In this document: positions 35,477-48,110 of the stretch, piece by piece
Layout of the letters: each line of letters begins with the position of its first letter
How positions within the stretch are numbered: position 1 is the stretch's first letter
Assembly (NCBI GenBank): GCA_022578605.1
Contig: MU394112.1
Location: 186,001-250,000, forward strand
DNA length: 64,000 nucleotides
Origin: Camillea tinctor
Taxonomy: Eukaryota; Ascomycota; Sordariomycetes; Xylariales; Xylariaceae
Reading direction: 5' to 3'
The notes under the pieces: generated by a model
Seen by the model: only the letters and a program-made list of their open reading frames with translations
Told to the model about the DNA's origin: nothing
Databases searched by the model: none
Program-made: the position numbers and the translations under genes

Positions 35477-38328
35477 GGCGAGGACAGTCACATCAAGGAA
35501 ATGAATGAATTTATGAGAGCGAGAGAAAAAACAAGGCCTGGTACAGTTGAGGGCTATTTTCAAGTAGAAAATGGGTACTGAAATGGTTAAATAAACTCTC
35601 GATGATATATTTCGATGATACAGAATCCCTCCCCGCCTTCTAGGAGTGTTATATACCCCACATTGCATTTGCATAGACGATGCTAAGGCCTCCTGTAATG
35701 CACCTGACTAGAGACTCCGTGAGGCCTTTACGAGTACTATTCCATATTGAACCGATGCCAAGAGGTCATGAGGCCCCGCCATCGTGTGAGTTGAAAGGAG
35801 GAGCCGAGGGTTCTGCCTGACAAGTACCGTAAATCACGGGTTGTTAGAAAACATGAATCCTGGGACGGCGGGGTAGATTATAACAGTCGCTTTGCTGGAC
35901 AAGTAATGGCTGGGGCTGTATTAGGAGTCCGGGGCTCCCACGTCGGTAGTCTGGCTTAATCGGTGCCTTTGGTGGCATGATAAGTGCCGAGGAGCATAAG
36001 TGCTAGGGTGACCCCATTTTTCAACCTACCAACTGATGGTTAGTTGCGTGTGCTTGACCTACCTGCTCCGGGCATGCAGTACCTATCTTCTTTTGACCAA
36101 AGCCACCTGAGCCGACGCTAGCTGTTTGTTCTCGGGTCCATTCTCGGTTGTGTCGGACCCCGGTAGATGATTGTCTGAATACACTGAAGTCATTCTAGAA
36201 AGTAAACCTCACACTAGGTACCTGTTACCTGTGGGGAGAGTTACGTTAAGGAGTCAACGATGTACGTCGTATAGGGTAGACGATTGGTTGAAAGATCCTT
36301 GCCCATCCCCAATATAGAAACGTGGAAATCCCATAATTGTCTTATTAAGTGGGGGAGCCATATATCCCCGCAATCATCGTCTCATTATGCCTCTACGTGG
36401 GGAGAATATTGCTCTGGTGGGGAGCGGGGTTGTGGAGATCTTCGTATCAATACTCTACAACCAACTGTGATTTGATATCTTTGGGAGACAGGTCCTGAGA
36501 GTTTAATAACATACCCATTGATTACTAAAGACGTCGAGAAATGGTTTCGAATATCTATATTGACTTGATTATTATCAAGTGTGGAGCTACTAAGTATATG
36601 TATATGGCATATTATCTTTACATTATTTGCTGTATTCGAAACATCAGAAGCTTCATAGGTAGTCACTAGTAGTTGAATACTCACTACGATGTTGGAATGA
36701 GAGTTACCGTAACATAACCCGCCTCTGTTTCTTAAAATGACTATAGCAAACCAGGTTCGTATCAATCTACACCGCAGTGGATGATACTGCCTATATGAAG
36801 CTGTCACTGCTCACTACTCAACAAACAAAATCTAGTTTCGTTAATTCTGCTTTCATAGCCTGATAATATCATATTGTTCATTTCAACAAACGTTGCCTTT
36901 TTCTGCCACATGTTTGTTCTAGGTACCACGTTTGATACAACTATTAGGCTGACTGGGCTTGAGTTGATCGATGAATTTCTCAGGAGCTATAACGCCCTCA
37001 CGGAAATAGGGTCTGGAATATATAAATATTTAGCATTAAATGTATATTGCGGGCATGCTGGGTTTCTTGAATATTTTTATAAGGAAGTAGAGTGTGGAAA
37101 TTAGTATTGGATTTTGAGACTAGAATGTAATAAATGCCGCGATATAGTGTACTAGTATAAATACTAAATGCCATACTTATCCCTCTCGTAAGCAGAACCT
37201 TATATTATATTTTTGATTAGAAAGATGTGGCGAGATGTAGATAGGTTAGGATGAGGTCGGCGATAGGGAGGACTACTCTGTGCGATTGTACGGGATTTAT
37301 GCGCTGAATGCCGCTGTATTTAGTCTGCCCTACCGGCACGAACATAATCTTTGTACTAGTTAAATACACTAGATTCCCTTGCTTTCATAGTCTACGATAA
37401 AATATTTAGCTAACCAAAATCTTATACTTAAGGGACTGTCAGGTTATAGTTCAGTCACTTAGTGGAGTTGTGGGTATTCCCGTATGATTGACCAATTTAT
37501 GTATTTCCACAAAAGTGAATATTTCCTTAAAGCTATTTGTATTAGTATTCAGATTCCCAGCTATTACTTTCAAGGTCGTCTTAACCCCAGAATTTGTCTT
37601 CATGGCAAGTGATAGTCTGGAAGAATAAGGCTACTAGTAAGAGAGATGCCCGTAACTACATCGATATATTCAGGCTTCCCAGACGCAGACACGAAATATC
37701 ACATTCGAATCATTTAATTTATTTTTCGTAACGTTAGATAGTTTATGGTGATGTATACTCGGAATAAAGTAGCCTATATTTACCAGACAACGTAGTTGAT
37801 ATAAAATTGAGAGTACGGCACAATGCTCGGAAATGAGAGGATTTGAAGCACGCGTGTAGTCGAATTCAACAAAGTTCCCATCCCCTTGAGATATAGTAGG
37901 CATACAAAGAAATCTGAAAAAAATTATAAGCCTTACTGAGAAACAGAGTGTGCTACTATGTGCTCTAATAGACCCAACACTCGGCCTAGGTCCGAAAATA
38001 TTATCGGGCTAGAAGACTTTGTTGATGCTATGGAGGGAAGACTAATCGAGATGAGACAACGATAACTATCAATATAATACGGCGACAATGATTATCAGAA
38101 AAGATACGATAGAAAACAGGCGGCCAGTGCATTTCTTAATACAACTTTTCTATGTCAAACCGGAAACTAAATTAAAATCACTAAAGAAGCTAGTATTCGC
38201 CTCGCTTTCATCTCTCCCTTTAAATATAGATATTATGGAAGATGGGTGAACAGCTATTATGTGATTGATGTTTATATAGGTAAATAGTATTTTAATGTTA
38301 TTGTTTCATACCTGTTCGAATATAATGA
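35477..38328. other. Long intergenic stretch left of the retrotransposon
   Basis: 2.85 kb of moderately AT-rich sequence with stops in all frames. Short open frames at 36385-36807 (-) and 36874-37104 (+) show no domain, signal or family resemblance. It contains the dehydrogenase promoter near 35500. The target-site copy AATGA ends at 38328. Confidence 0.5.
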
Positions 38329-38529
38329 TGTCGCGTACAAAGGCATTCTTAAAAGCATAAGTACACATATAAGGTAATCACGTAACTAGAAGATTTTGGC
38401 ACCTTAAAGCGCAAGCTTTACTATTTTATATATATATAAAAAGCTTGTTTTTTTTTTGCTTTATAAATTTATAGTTAAAAAATTAATTTTTTATGTGCTT
38501 TTAAATTATTTATGTATATAAAAGTAATA
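38329..38529 (+). repeat. Left LTR
   Basis: About 201 bp, starting TGTCGCGTACAAAGGC and ending AAAAGTAATA. Its first 75 bp keep G and C, while the right half is mutated to near-pure A+T. Confidence 0.85.
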
Positions 38530-41500
38530 ATTATAAACTTAACGCTTTATAATTTCGTTATTTTATTGCTTACTATTATTATTTTTATATACGTTATTTT
38601 TTAATTATATTTTTAATTATATTATTTATTACTATAAGATTTATTTTGTTATTTACTAAATTTAATATAATATTTTTTTTAAAAATTATTATAAAAAATC
38701 TTTTTGCAACAAACTACTTGCTTATTAATAAATACTTTTAAAAACTATAATTTAACAATTACTGCTTTTATAATAAATAAATAAAAATTTAAAAAAAACT
38801 AAAGTTTAATAAAAAGTTAACTTTTTTAATATATAATAAAATTTTTATTAAAAAGTTAATTAAGCAAATTATAATTTTTACGTTTAATTTTTTTTAAAAA
38901 AGCTTTAATTAAACTTTTAAGTAAAGCTTTATAAAAAACTAAATTAATATTATTTATAAAAAAATAATTAAAATATATAAACTTAATTAAAGTAACTTTA
39001 TTTAACGCTTTTATAATTATAAATAAATTATAGTATAAATTAAAACAATAATTAATTTTTAAGTTTTTTGCAACGTTTAATTTATAATTAAAAAGAATAA
39101 TTTTACTATTTAAACGCTTATTAAAAAATTAAAAAAGCGCTTTACTTTTATTTTTATTAATAAAGTTATAATAATTTAAAAAAATTATTAAGCTATTTTT
39201 AATAAAAATAAAATTTTTTTAATTATATTTAACTTTTTAGTTTAATTTTTTAAATAAAAAGTTATTTATAATTAAATAGTAGCTTTTAATATAGCTAACA
39301 TTTAAAAAAACTTTATTATTAAAAACTTTATTAACGCTATAAATTATAAATTAAATTTTAATTAAACAAAATAATAACTTTATATTTTTTTTATAAATAT
39401 TATTATAAGCGTTAAAAATTAAAATATAAAAAAATATTTTAAGGTTTTTATAACTATTTTGCATAAAATTAAGTTTTATAAAAAGTTTTATACTTTATTA
39501 ATTAATTTTAAATTAAAAAAAAATTATTTAAAAAAAGTAAATTATTTATTTTTAATTAAAAAAGCTTAAGTTTAAACTTTAATTTTAACTATTAATATTT
39601 TTATAAAACTAATAATTGCTTTAAATATAAATAAATTTTTAAAACTTATAAAATATTATAAATTATAATTATTAATAAAAATAATGCTAAAAAATTTTAC
39701 TTAAATAATTAATAAATTTATAAAATTAAAAAGCAATTAGCTTTTTTTTAATAAAAATAACTATAAGTTAACTTTATAAAAAATAGCATTTTTTAATAAA
39801 GTTAATATAAAAAAAAAATTAAAGCAATAATAAAAATTAAGCTTTAAAAGTTTTTAAACTTATTATAATTATTATTATAAACTTTAGTTTTATAAAAAAT
39901 AATATTATTTTAAAAATATACGCTATATTTTATTATAATAAAAAGTATTTTTTTTTTAATAATATTTTATTAAATAATTATAAAGCAATTTATTTTATAA
40001 ATAATTGCTTTTTTTTAATTAAAAAAACTTTTATTTAAAACATTAAAAAAAAAGTAATAAAAATAAAAATTATTATATTTTTAATTGTAAATAAAAAAAT
40101 TAAAGTTATTAAAAAAACTTTAAAAAAAAAATAAAAGCTTTTATAAAAAATTTTACTTTATTTAACGTAATAGTTATTAAAAAATTTTACGTTAATATTA
40201 TTTTAAAAGCTTAACTTATTAAAGTAAAAATTTAATATTATAAATTAACCTGCTTATTTTAATATAAAATAATTAGTAAAAATATTATAATTAAAAACCT
40301 TAAGCGTTAATTTAACTTAATTTTTTTTAAATATAATTTTATTTTTATTTATTAAATTTTTTATATAATATTATTAAGCTTTATAGTAATAATAATGCTT
40401 TTAATAATTAAAAATAAAAAGGTAAAAAAAGCATAAAAGCCGTTAATAAATTAACTTTACTTTTATTTTAATATTAAATATTTATAATATTTAAAAGTAA
40501 GCTATTTAAGCTTTTAAACGCTTAAAGCATTTGTTTATAACGCATAAAATATAAAAATTAACAATATAAAATAAGTTAAGTATAAAAATTATATTTTAAC
40601 TTATATTATTAAAGTAATTTTATATAAAAAATTATATAATAAATTGCTTAAATTATTTTAAAAATTTTTATAAAATCTTTTTAACTTTTTAAAAAAAATT
40701 AATAAGTTTAAATAACTATTAATAATTAAAAATAAATATAGTAAAAAGTTTTAAGCTTTTTTATTACTATAAAAGTTATATATAATAGTTTAAAATATTT
40801 TTAAAAATTTTAAAAGCTAAATATATAAGCAGTTTAAGCTTATTATTTATATATTAAAACAAAATAATAAATAAGTAATATTTATAATTAATAAATATAT
40901 AAGTTTTTAAATTTAAGCTTAAAATTTAAGTATAACTTTAAAAATATTGCTACTATATATAAAAAAGCTTATAAAAAAAGCAAAAAAGCAAAATAAAAAA
41001 TTACTATAAAGTAATTAAAAATACTTATTAATATAAATTTTTTACTAAATTTATAATTAAAGTTTTTTAAGTAATTATATAACTATATAATATAAGTTTT
41101 AACTATATTAATAATTTTTACTTTTTTAATAAAATATTTTATTTATAATTTATTTAATATTTTAAATAATACGCTTTAAAAATTATATAAAACATTATTA
41201 TAAATTTTAAATTAAATTAGTTTAAAACTTTTATATATAATTGTTAAATATATCTTTTTAAAAAAAAAGCTTTTAATATTAATTAAAAAGCATTTAAAAT
41301 ATTATTAAAAGCTTATATTAAATATTTAATAAGCTATAAAGCCTTAAATATATATAAAATTTAAATATTAACTTTTAAAAAAGTTTTTATTATTAAAAAT
41401 GTAACTTTTAATAAAATTAAGTTTTATAAAAAAAAGTAAAAAATAAATGCAATTTTAGCTTTATAAATTAATAAAAATCTTTTATAACTTAAAACCTTTA

Positions 41501-43005
41501 TTTTTATGCTTTAATAAATAAAAAATATAGTTATACGTTTTAATTAATAAAATAACTTATTAACTATAAATGCAAAAATTTTAAATATATTACTTTTTTT
41601 AAAAAAAAACACTTTATTTTTAATTAAAAATACTTTAAAAAATAACATAATATTTATTGCTTTTTTTTAATAGTTAATTAATTAAAAAGTTAAAAGTTAA
41701 AAATAAAAGTAATTTTTTTAGCTTTAAAATAATAAAAAGTTTTAAAACTATATAATAAAAATTTATAAAGTAAAAAAAACTATTAAAAACTTTTAACTTT
41801 AAAAATTTTTTTTAAACTATTTAACTTATAAAATAAAAGTAAAAAACTTTTTAAAAAGCAGCTTTTATAAAAATAACTATTAAAAAAAATAAAAATTAAT
41901 AATAATTACATTAGCTTAAAAAATAAAAGTTATATTAATAACTTTTAAAAATTTAATATTTAAATAAAGCTAAACTTATAAAGTAAATTATTTAAAGCTT
42001 AAAAAAAGCTTAATTTATTAAAGTTAAATACTTTTTTAAAAATTAGTTTAAACATAAAAAAGCAATTAATAAGTTTTTAAAAACGCTTTAAAAATATATT
42101 AAAAAAGTATATAATAACTTAATTAAATAAAGTTATTATATATAAAAACAAAATTTATATTATTATTACTTATAAAAAAAATAAAATAATTATATTTAAA
42201 AAAAAGCTTATTTTTTTTTATAAGTATATATTTTTTAAATAAAATTAAAGCTATATAAAAAAAATCGCAAGTATAAAACAGTTTATTTAATAATTGTAAA
42301 AGTAGTTAAATAAAGCTTTATAAAACATTTAAAAGCAGCTTTTAATAAAACTAAAATATATAAAAAAAACTTTTTTAAACCTTTAAAAATATAAAAAAAT
42401 TTTAAAAACTACTTAAATAAAAAAGCAATTTAAAAAAAACGCATAAAAAAAAATAAAAACTTTTACGTTAAAAAAAGCATAAAAAGTAATAAAGCGCAAA
42501 AAAACTAAGCATAAACTACTTTTTTTTAAATAAGTTTTTATTTATAAATTTAATAAAAATAAATATTTAAAATTATGTAAATTTTGCATATATATATAAA
42601 AAAATTTTTAATTAAATAATACTTTTTAAAATATATATATAATAATATTAACTATAAAATTATTTTGCATATTAATAATAATTGCTATATAGTTTAACTT
42701 TAAAATTAAATAATATAATATTATAAAAACATTTTTAAACGTAAATAAAACAAAAAAAAGCTAATATTTTATAAGCTATTTAATAGCTTTAAAAAAATTA
42801 GTATATATATTAAATTAAAAAAAGCTTTATATAAACTAAAAAACTTACTATTATTATAATATAAAAAATTTTTCTATATTTTAAAGAAAATAAATTTAAT
42901 AATATTTTTAAAAAAGCTTTATTTTTTTTATATAAAAAATTAAAAAGTATTTATTATTTTTTATATAAATAATATTTTAATTATTAACTATAAAAATTAT
43001 TAAAA

Positions 43006-43183
43006 ACTAATGGTTGCATAATAAGGATAAAAAGTCACCATGTACCCCGCACATAAATAAGTTGCGCTTTCCTGCATAACTTTAATTAAATAGTTCCTTC
43101 CTTAAACACAAATATACAGCCGTTTCTTACACTTATTATTTTCTATCTTTCTTAATATGTACACTTACCAACAAAAAGTAACA
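43006..43183. other. Normal-composition island inside the AT-rich element
   Basis: About 175 bp with ordinary C and G content (for example GTCACCATGTACCCCGCAC and TAGTTCCTTCCTTAAACACA) surrounded on both sides by kilobases of A+T. It contains many C after T or C, which the flanks lack. No gene or tRNA is recognisable in it. Confidence 0.65.
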
Positions 43184-45555
43184 TTTTTTAATTTTTAAAA
43201 ATTAAAATAATTTGCAATAAAAACGTGCGTATTATTATTTTAACTTATAACTTTTATATAAAAAAATTGCTAAAAAGTTTAATATAGTAAATAAATTTTA
43301 AATAATTATTACTTTTTTTTTTATTATAAACTTTATAAATATAAAAGTAAAGCTTTATATAAAAAAATTAAACTATATTAAAAAATAATTAAATTAATTT
43401 TATATATTGCAATAATAATATATTTAAATATAACGTTTATAACATTAATTTTTTTATAATATTTTATTAATTTTAACTTAAATTACTTTAAAACAATATA
43501 TTATATTTTTTAATATTTATATAAAACAAAATATTTAGCTATAAAATATAAATAAAAAAATAAAAAAGCTTAAGCTTTATTAATTATAAAAAACGTAGTT
43601 TTTATAAATAATTTAAATATTAAATAATAAACTTATAAATATATTATACTGTTTTTTAATAAGTTTATAGCATAATAAGTAATAAAGTAATTATTAATAT
43701 TAACGTTAATAATAAAAATAAAGTTATAAGCTTTAAATTATATAATAAAAAAAACTATAACTTTTAAGCGCTTTTTTTAAAACTTTTAACTTAACTTTAA
43801 AAAGCTTTAAAAAATTTACTATAATAATTAACTTGCTATTAAATTAGTTATAAAAAGAAATAAAAAAATAAACATTAAATTACGCTATATAAATATATAA
43901 AATATATAATTAAAAAAAAAGCATAAAAAAAGAAAATTTAAAATTTGTTACTTTTTAATAAATTAAATACTAATAAATAAACTTATAAAAAACTTATTAC
44001 GCGCTTAATATAAGCATTTTAAAGCTTTTTTTTAATTTTTACAACGCATAAAAAAAATGCTAATAAATTTTTAAACTAATTAATTTTTTAAAAAAAAAAC
44101 GCTATTTTAAAAAATATTGCTTTAAACTTAAAAATATAATATAAAAACTTAATTTTTTAAAAAGTTAAGCTTTACTATTTAATTACTAAACATTAAACTT
44201 TTTAACTTTTTTTTTTTTTTAAATTTAAAGCTTAAGTTAAAATAAAAGCTTAAGCTTTTATTTAAAAACTTACTTAAGTTTAAGTTTTTTTTAAATTTTT
44301 AAAGCTTTTTTTTTTTTAATTTTTTTTAGTTAAAAAGTTAACGCAAAGCTAATATAAACTTTTTTTTAACTTATTAAGTAATTAGCATAGCTTTAATATA
44401 AAAATTATAAATAAAAAAAATATTTATGTTAGTAACGTAAGTTTTATTATTAAATATTAACTTTTTATAAAGCGCTTAAACGTAATAAAAAAGCTTAAAA
44501 AAGCTATATAATATATATAATTATTAATAAGTAATTATAAAATAAGTATAAAAATAAAGCATTAATTAAGCAATATAAAAATGCTTAAAAGTATATATAT
44601 AATAATAAAAATTGCTATTATATACTTTATAATATTTTTTATAAAAGCGGCTAATAAGCGCATTATAAATATAGCTATAATAAAAAACTTAATAGTAAAA
44701 CTAAATAAAGTTAAAATATAAATATAAAATAAATAAAATACTTTTTATTAAATAAGTTTTTTTTTAATTAAAGTTAAAAGTTGCAAATAAAGTTTACGCG
44801 CTTAATTAATTAAGCATTAAAAAAGCTTTTTTAATAAAAATAATTTATTATTATTATTATTAAATAATAATAATAATAAGCATAAGTATTAAAATAAAAA
44901 TATTAAAAGTAATTAAAAATTAATAAATAGCGTAAGTAGCAACGTAAGCAGTTTATTAATAAAATAAAGCATGCTTAATAGTTTATATATAAGCTTAAAA
45001 GTAAAAGTTAAAAGCGTAATAAGCGCAAGCGTAATAAGCTATAATAATAATAATAATAGTAATTTATGCTTATTAGTTTAATTGCGTTATAAACAAATAA
45101 TGCATTAAAAATATAACGCGTAAATAAGCAAAAAAAACTATTTATAATAAAAATTAATAATTAATATTAAAAATTTATAAATATATGTTAATATAACTTT
45201 TTTTTATTTATAAAATAATTAAATAAATTTTATAGTACATGCGTATATATGCGTATATATATATATATATAAGTAAAAAAAAAAAAAAATTTTTAAAAAA
45301 AAAAATTACTTTAATAAAAAACTAACGCTTATTAGCAATATATTTTTTTATTATTAAAAGTAATTATTATTAATTTTATTAGCAATAATAACTATTAAAG
45401 CTTTTTATAACAATAAAAACAAAAACGTAATAACGCGTATAAATTTTATTTTTTTATTTATATTTATATATTTATATACTTAATTATAAAGCGTTAAATA
45501 ATAGTTTATTTGCGCGCAATAAGTATATAAAAGAATTTTACTTTATTAAAAAGTA

Positions 45556-45755
45556 TGTTACGTATAAAAGCATTTTTAAAAGCATAAATATACATATAAA
45601 ATAATTACGTAACTAAAAGATCTTAATACTTTAAAGCGCAAGCTTTACTATTTTATATATATAAAAAAGCTCGTTTTTCCTTTGCTTCGCAAATCTATAG
45701 TTAAAAAATCAATCTTTTATGTGCCTCCAAACCATTCACGTATATAAAAGCAATA
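45556..45755 (+). repeat. Right LTR
   Basis: About 200 bp, starting TGTTACGTATAAAAGC and ending AAAAGCAATA. Here the left half is mutated and the right half keeps C and G (TTTCCTTTGCTTCGC, GTGCCTCCAAACCATTC), the mirror image of the left LTR. Confidence 0.85.
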
Positions 45756-45774
45756 AATGAGCTATGTTCTCGGT

Positions 45775-45838
45775 AAGTAAAGAATGGTATAAGTAAAGAA
45801 TAGTGTAAGTAAAGAATGGTGTGAGTAAAGAATGGTGG
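45775..45838 (+). repeat. 16-bp tandem repeat x4
   Basis: Four copies of AAGTAAAGAATGGTGT with one or two changes each, starting 15 bp after the retrotransposon's target-site copy. Confidence 0.85.
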
Positions 45839-46504
45839 GCTGAAAATATATGATCTCAAGCAGGCAATTAAATGTGAATTCCAGATAAGTTCAGTATATC
45901 ATCTTGAGTTTACATATATGGAAGAATAGTATGACATCTTCGTTGGACCTCAGATTCCATCGTAGGCCGTATTGAGAGTAGAACTGCGAAGGTGCCTAAG
46001 AGTATTTATTAAGGAGATCGCCCACTGCCACGAGGGACCAAGCAAGTGCTTAGGTAATCTATACGTTGTTGTGCGAGGAACTGACTACAACTATGGATAT
46101 CACTGTTACCTATATACAAGTATCTCTCTTTTTTCCTTCCTAACCCCTGACATCCACGAGGCCTTACACATTATAAGTATCAATTTCTAAGCTTGGTGTA
46201 AGGTTCAAACTAATATGCCTGCCGTAGAAAAATAGCAGGATTGTAGGTAATTACGATGTGGAGTCCCTAGGGCTCCCACATACACACACAGGCTTTAGAA
46301 ACACTAGATGGAATAGCAGTCTATCCCCAATTTGCTAGCAAAGTTATGGTGTGATGTGTCTGGATGATAATAAAAAAGGGGGGAAAATGATACAAGGGAC
46401 CAAAATGTTGGTGAACGAACACCTAAATAAATTCGCCAGGGCTCAAAAGTAGTCATCGGGGCGTAATACATGACATTGTGATATTAAAAAAGAAATTAGA
46501 AAAA
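45839..46504. other. Intergenic between full element and solo LTR
   Basis: Ordinary composition. A small open frame at 45972-46190 has no recognisable features. Nothing else seen. Confidence 0.5.
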
Positions 46505-46705
46505 TATCGCTTTTATATACGGCTTTGGTTTAGAGGCACATAAAAGATTGATTATTTAACTACCGATCTGCGAAGCAAAAGGGGGACGAGGCCCCTTATA
46601 TATACAAAATAGTGGGGCTGTGGCTTCAGAGTGCCAAGATCTTCAGATTACGTGATCAAAACTATGTGCGTACTTATGCTCGTGGGAATGCCTTCATACA
46701 CGACA
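46505..46705 (-). mobile_element. Solo LTR of the same retrotransposon family
   Basis: Read on the minus strand it starts TGTCGTGTATGAAGGCATTC and ends AAAAGCGATA, 201 bp, the same length and order of words as the left LTR (GCATAAGTAC, ATCACGTAA, CTATTTTGTATATATA, TTTGCTTCGCAGATC, TTTTATGTGCCTC). It is much richer in C and G (for example GGGGCCTCGTCCCCC) than either flanking LTR. Pentamers GAAAA flank it (46499-46503 and 46706-46710, one base of slack). It probably arose by recombination between LTRs of another copy. Confidence 0.85.
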
Positions 46706-46936
46706 GAAAAGAAAACTGAAAAACTATAGCTAGTTATAATGCCGACTTGTATCATTAAGAACAGTCTCAATTTCAAAAAGTATATTTAGGATCCCCCCCC
46801 CCCCCTCCCTTTAATAAAGCATATCTCTCTGGACAATCTCATTATTTAAGCAAACATCAACTTATTGCAATCCTCAAAATCACTTGTACTGCACTGTTAG
46901 GATATACATCCAACCGGCACCAGATCGTAAAGCCCT

Positions 46937-48110
46937 CTAAGCACTACTTAAGCACATACGGCTTTCTGTTGAATCAAGAATCTCATCCCACACGTGACTC
47001 TTAATTTCGTCCATCATTATAGGCATAGATCTCCGCTTTATACCATTTGGCATTGGTACTGCACTCAACCTCAAGCCCTTAATACCGTGTTCGTGCTGCC
47101 AATCAAGTATCTGCTCAAAATCGACATACTTATGTGTGACGTCGAAGTCAGGAAAAGGAAGTTCTATATTCTCGTACCAACCAAAAGTAGTGAACTCCAT
47201 GCTAGGCTGACACGTAAGCCAATGAACTATCTAGTGCTTCTTGACAGTGTGAGACATGTGCGCCATAAGAAGGTGGATAGCCGCCAGGAAAATAATAGTG
47301 ATAGTTATGGTAAAGGCTCCTGCGCATTAGATCCAAACAGTGTACCAAGTGAATACCATCAAGGGAAGCAAGGTAGCCTTTGTTATTATTGTCTCTGCTT
47401 TCGCTACTGTTGATGAATTGTGGAGGTGTATTCACCGAGGATATAGGGTCCTTCCCGAGTTTTAGAAGCTGGTCTCGTGTGATTTCAAGTATGCTGATAT
47501 TAGCTATGTGTCCTTAAGCAAGGTCAACAGCCTCGCTGAGTCTTTGTCGCCAGATGGATTCGTTGGATTCTAGAGGATGCTGAGCGGAAAGGCGGGGTCC
47601 CCACCGTGGCATCATACCGTCATGAGCAGGCGCTTCAAAGTGTACGGCTATCCGTTAATACTATAATTTCTAGTGCATTATGGGAGAATGACTGACAAAC
47701 GAAGGACGTGAACCGCGAAAGTTCTGTCTCACAATCCTGGCCGGAGCTGAACTTGGCGTTGTAGGAAGAGAGAGTGAAAAGGGAGGCAGACAGAATGAAA
47801 ATCAGTGCATTCCCTAGGGTGAGATAATTCGGCAACTTTGGCCATGCTAGAATGTCACAGTATGTACTGTTAGTTGCTTCTGAGAATATGAATCCATGAC
47901 AATATACTCACAACAGACATTCTTCCTTATATTGTCCGGGTAGGCTGGACTCAAAGTTGCCTCATTTTGCGGCAGCTTATCATACTGATGACGAGCTCCG
48001 GATCCCTAGTTCAATTTATGTCAGTCTTCCGGCGTTTTGTTAAAGATAGAAGGTAAACATACTAGTAAGTATTCATCTTTGTAGGTCTTCTTCCAGTTTA
48101 TCAAAGGCAT
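46937..48110 (-). pseudogene. UstYa-like (DUF3328) oxidase-family pseudogene
   Basis: Reconstructed start at 48110 with exons 48063-48110 (MPLINWKKTYKDEYLL), 47912-48005 (YDKLPQNEATLSPAYP) and 47846 onward (PKLPNYLTLGNALIFILSAS, the single N-terminal membrane helix), all in phase. Downstream come LEITRDQLLKLGKDP, then the family's paired HxxHC motifs as HLVHC and HVSHC, and finally FGWYENIELPFPDFDVTHK. UstYa/UstYb proteins catalyse oxidative cyclisation in fungal RiPP (dikaritin) and related pathways. Lesions: a frame change after the membrane helix region, TAA at 47514-47516, a TAG plus one-base shift at 47200-47204, and Tyr where a Cys is expected in THKYVDF. So it is non-functional as read. 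It diverges from a small secreted-peptide gene 870 bp away. Confidence 0.8.

Larger units (their letters stand above)
38329..45755. mobile_element. LTR retrotransposon, about 7.4 kb, heavily mutated (RIP-like)
   Basis: Bounded by two direct repeats of about 200 bp (38329-38529 and 45556-45755), both starting TGT and both holding the words CATAA, ACGTAACTA and CTTTACTATTTTATATATA in the same order. Immediately outside are matching pentamers AATGA (38324-38328 and 45756-45760), the target-site duplication. The interior is almost entirely A and T with no usable reading frame, so Gypsy and Copia cannot be told apart, nor can orientation. The length and LTR size suit either. Remaining G and C occur mostly as AGC, GCT, ACG and AAC words. 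The pattern fits RIP, in which both strands lose C. No primer-binding site survives to be read. Confidence 0.88.

Noticed and set aside
36385..37104. Two open frames left of the retrotransposon
   Set aside because: No start context, splice continuation or family resemblance; length is within chance for AT-moderate DNA.
38530..45555. Mitochondrial DNA insertion or centromere core as the source of the AT-rich block
   Set aside because: LTR direct repeats, a target-site duplication and sharp borders explain it as a RIP-mutated retrotransposon; 7 kb is small for a regional fungal centromere.
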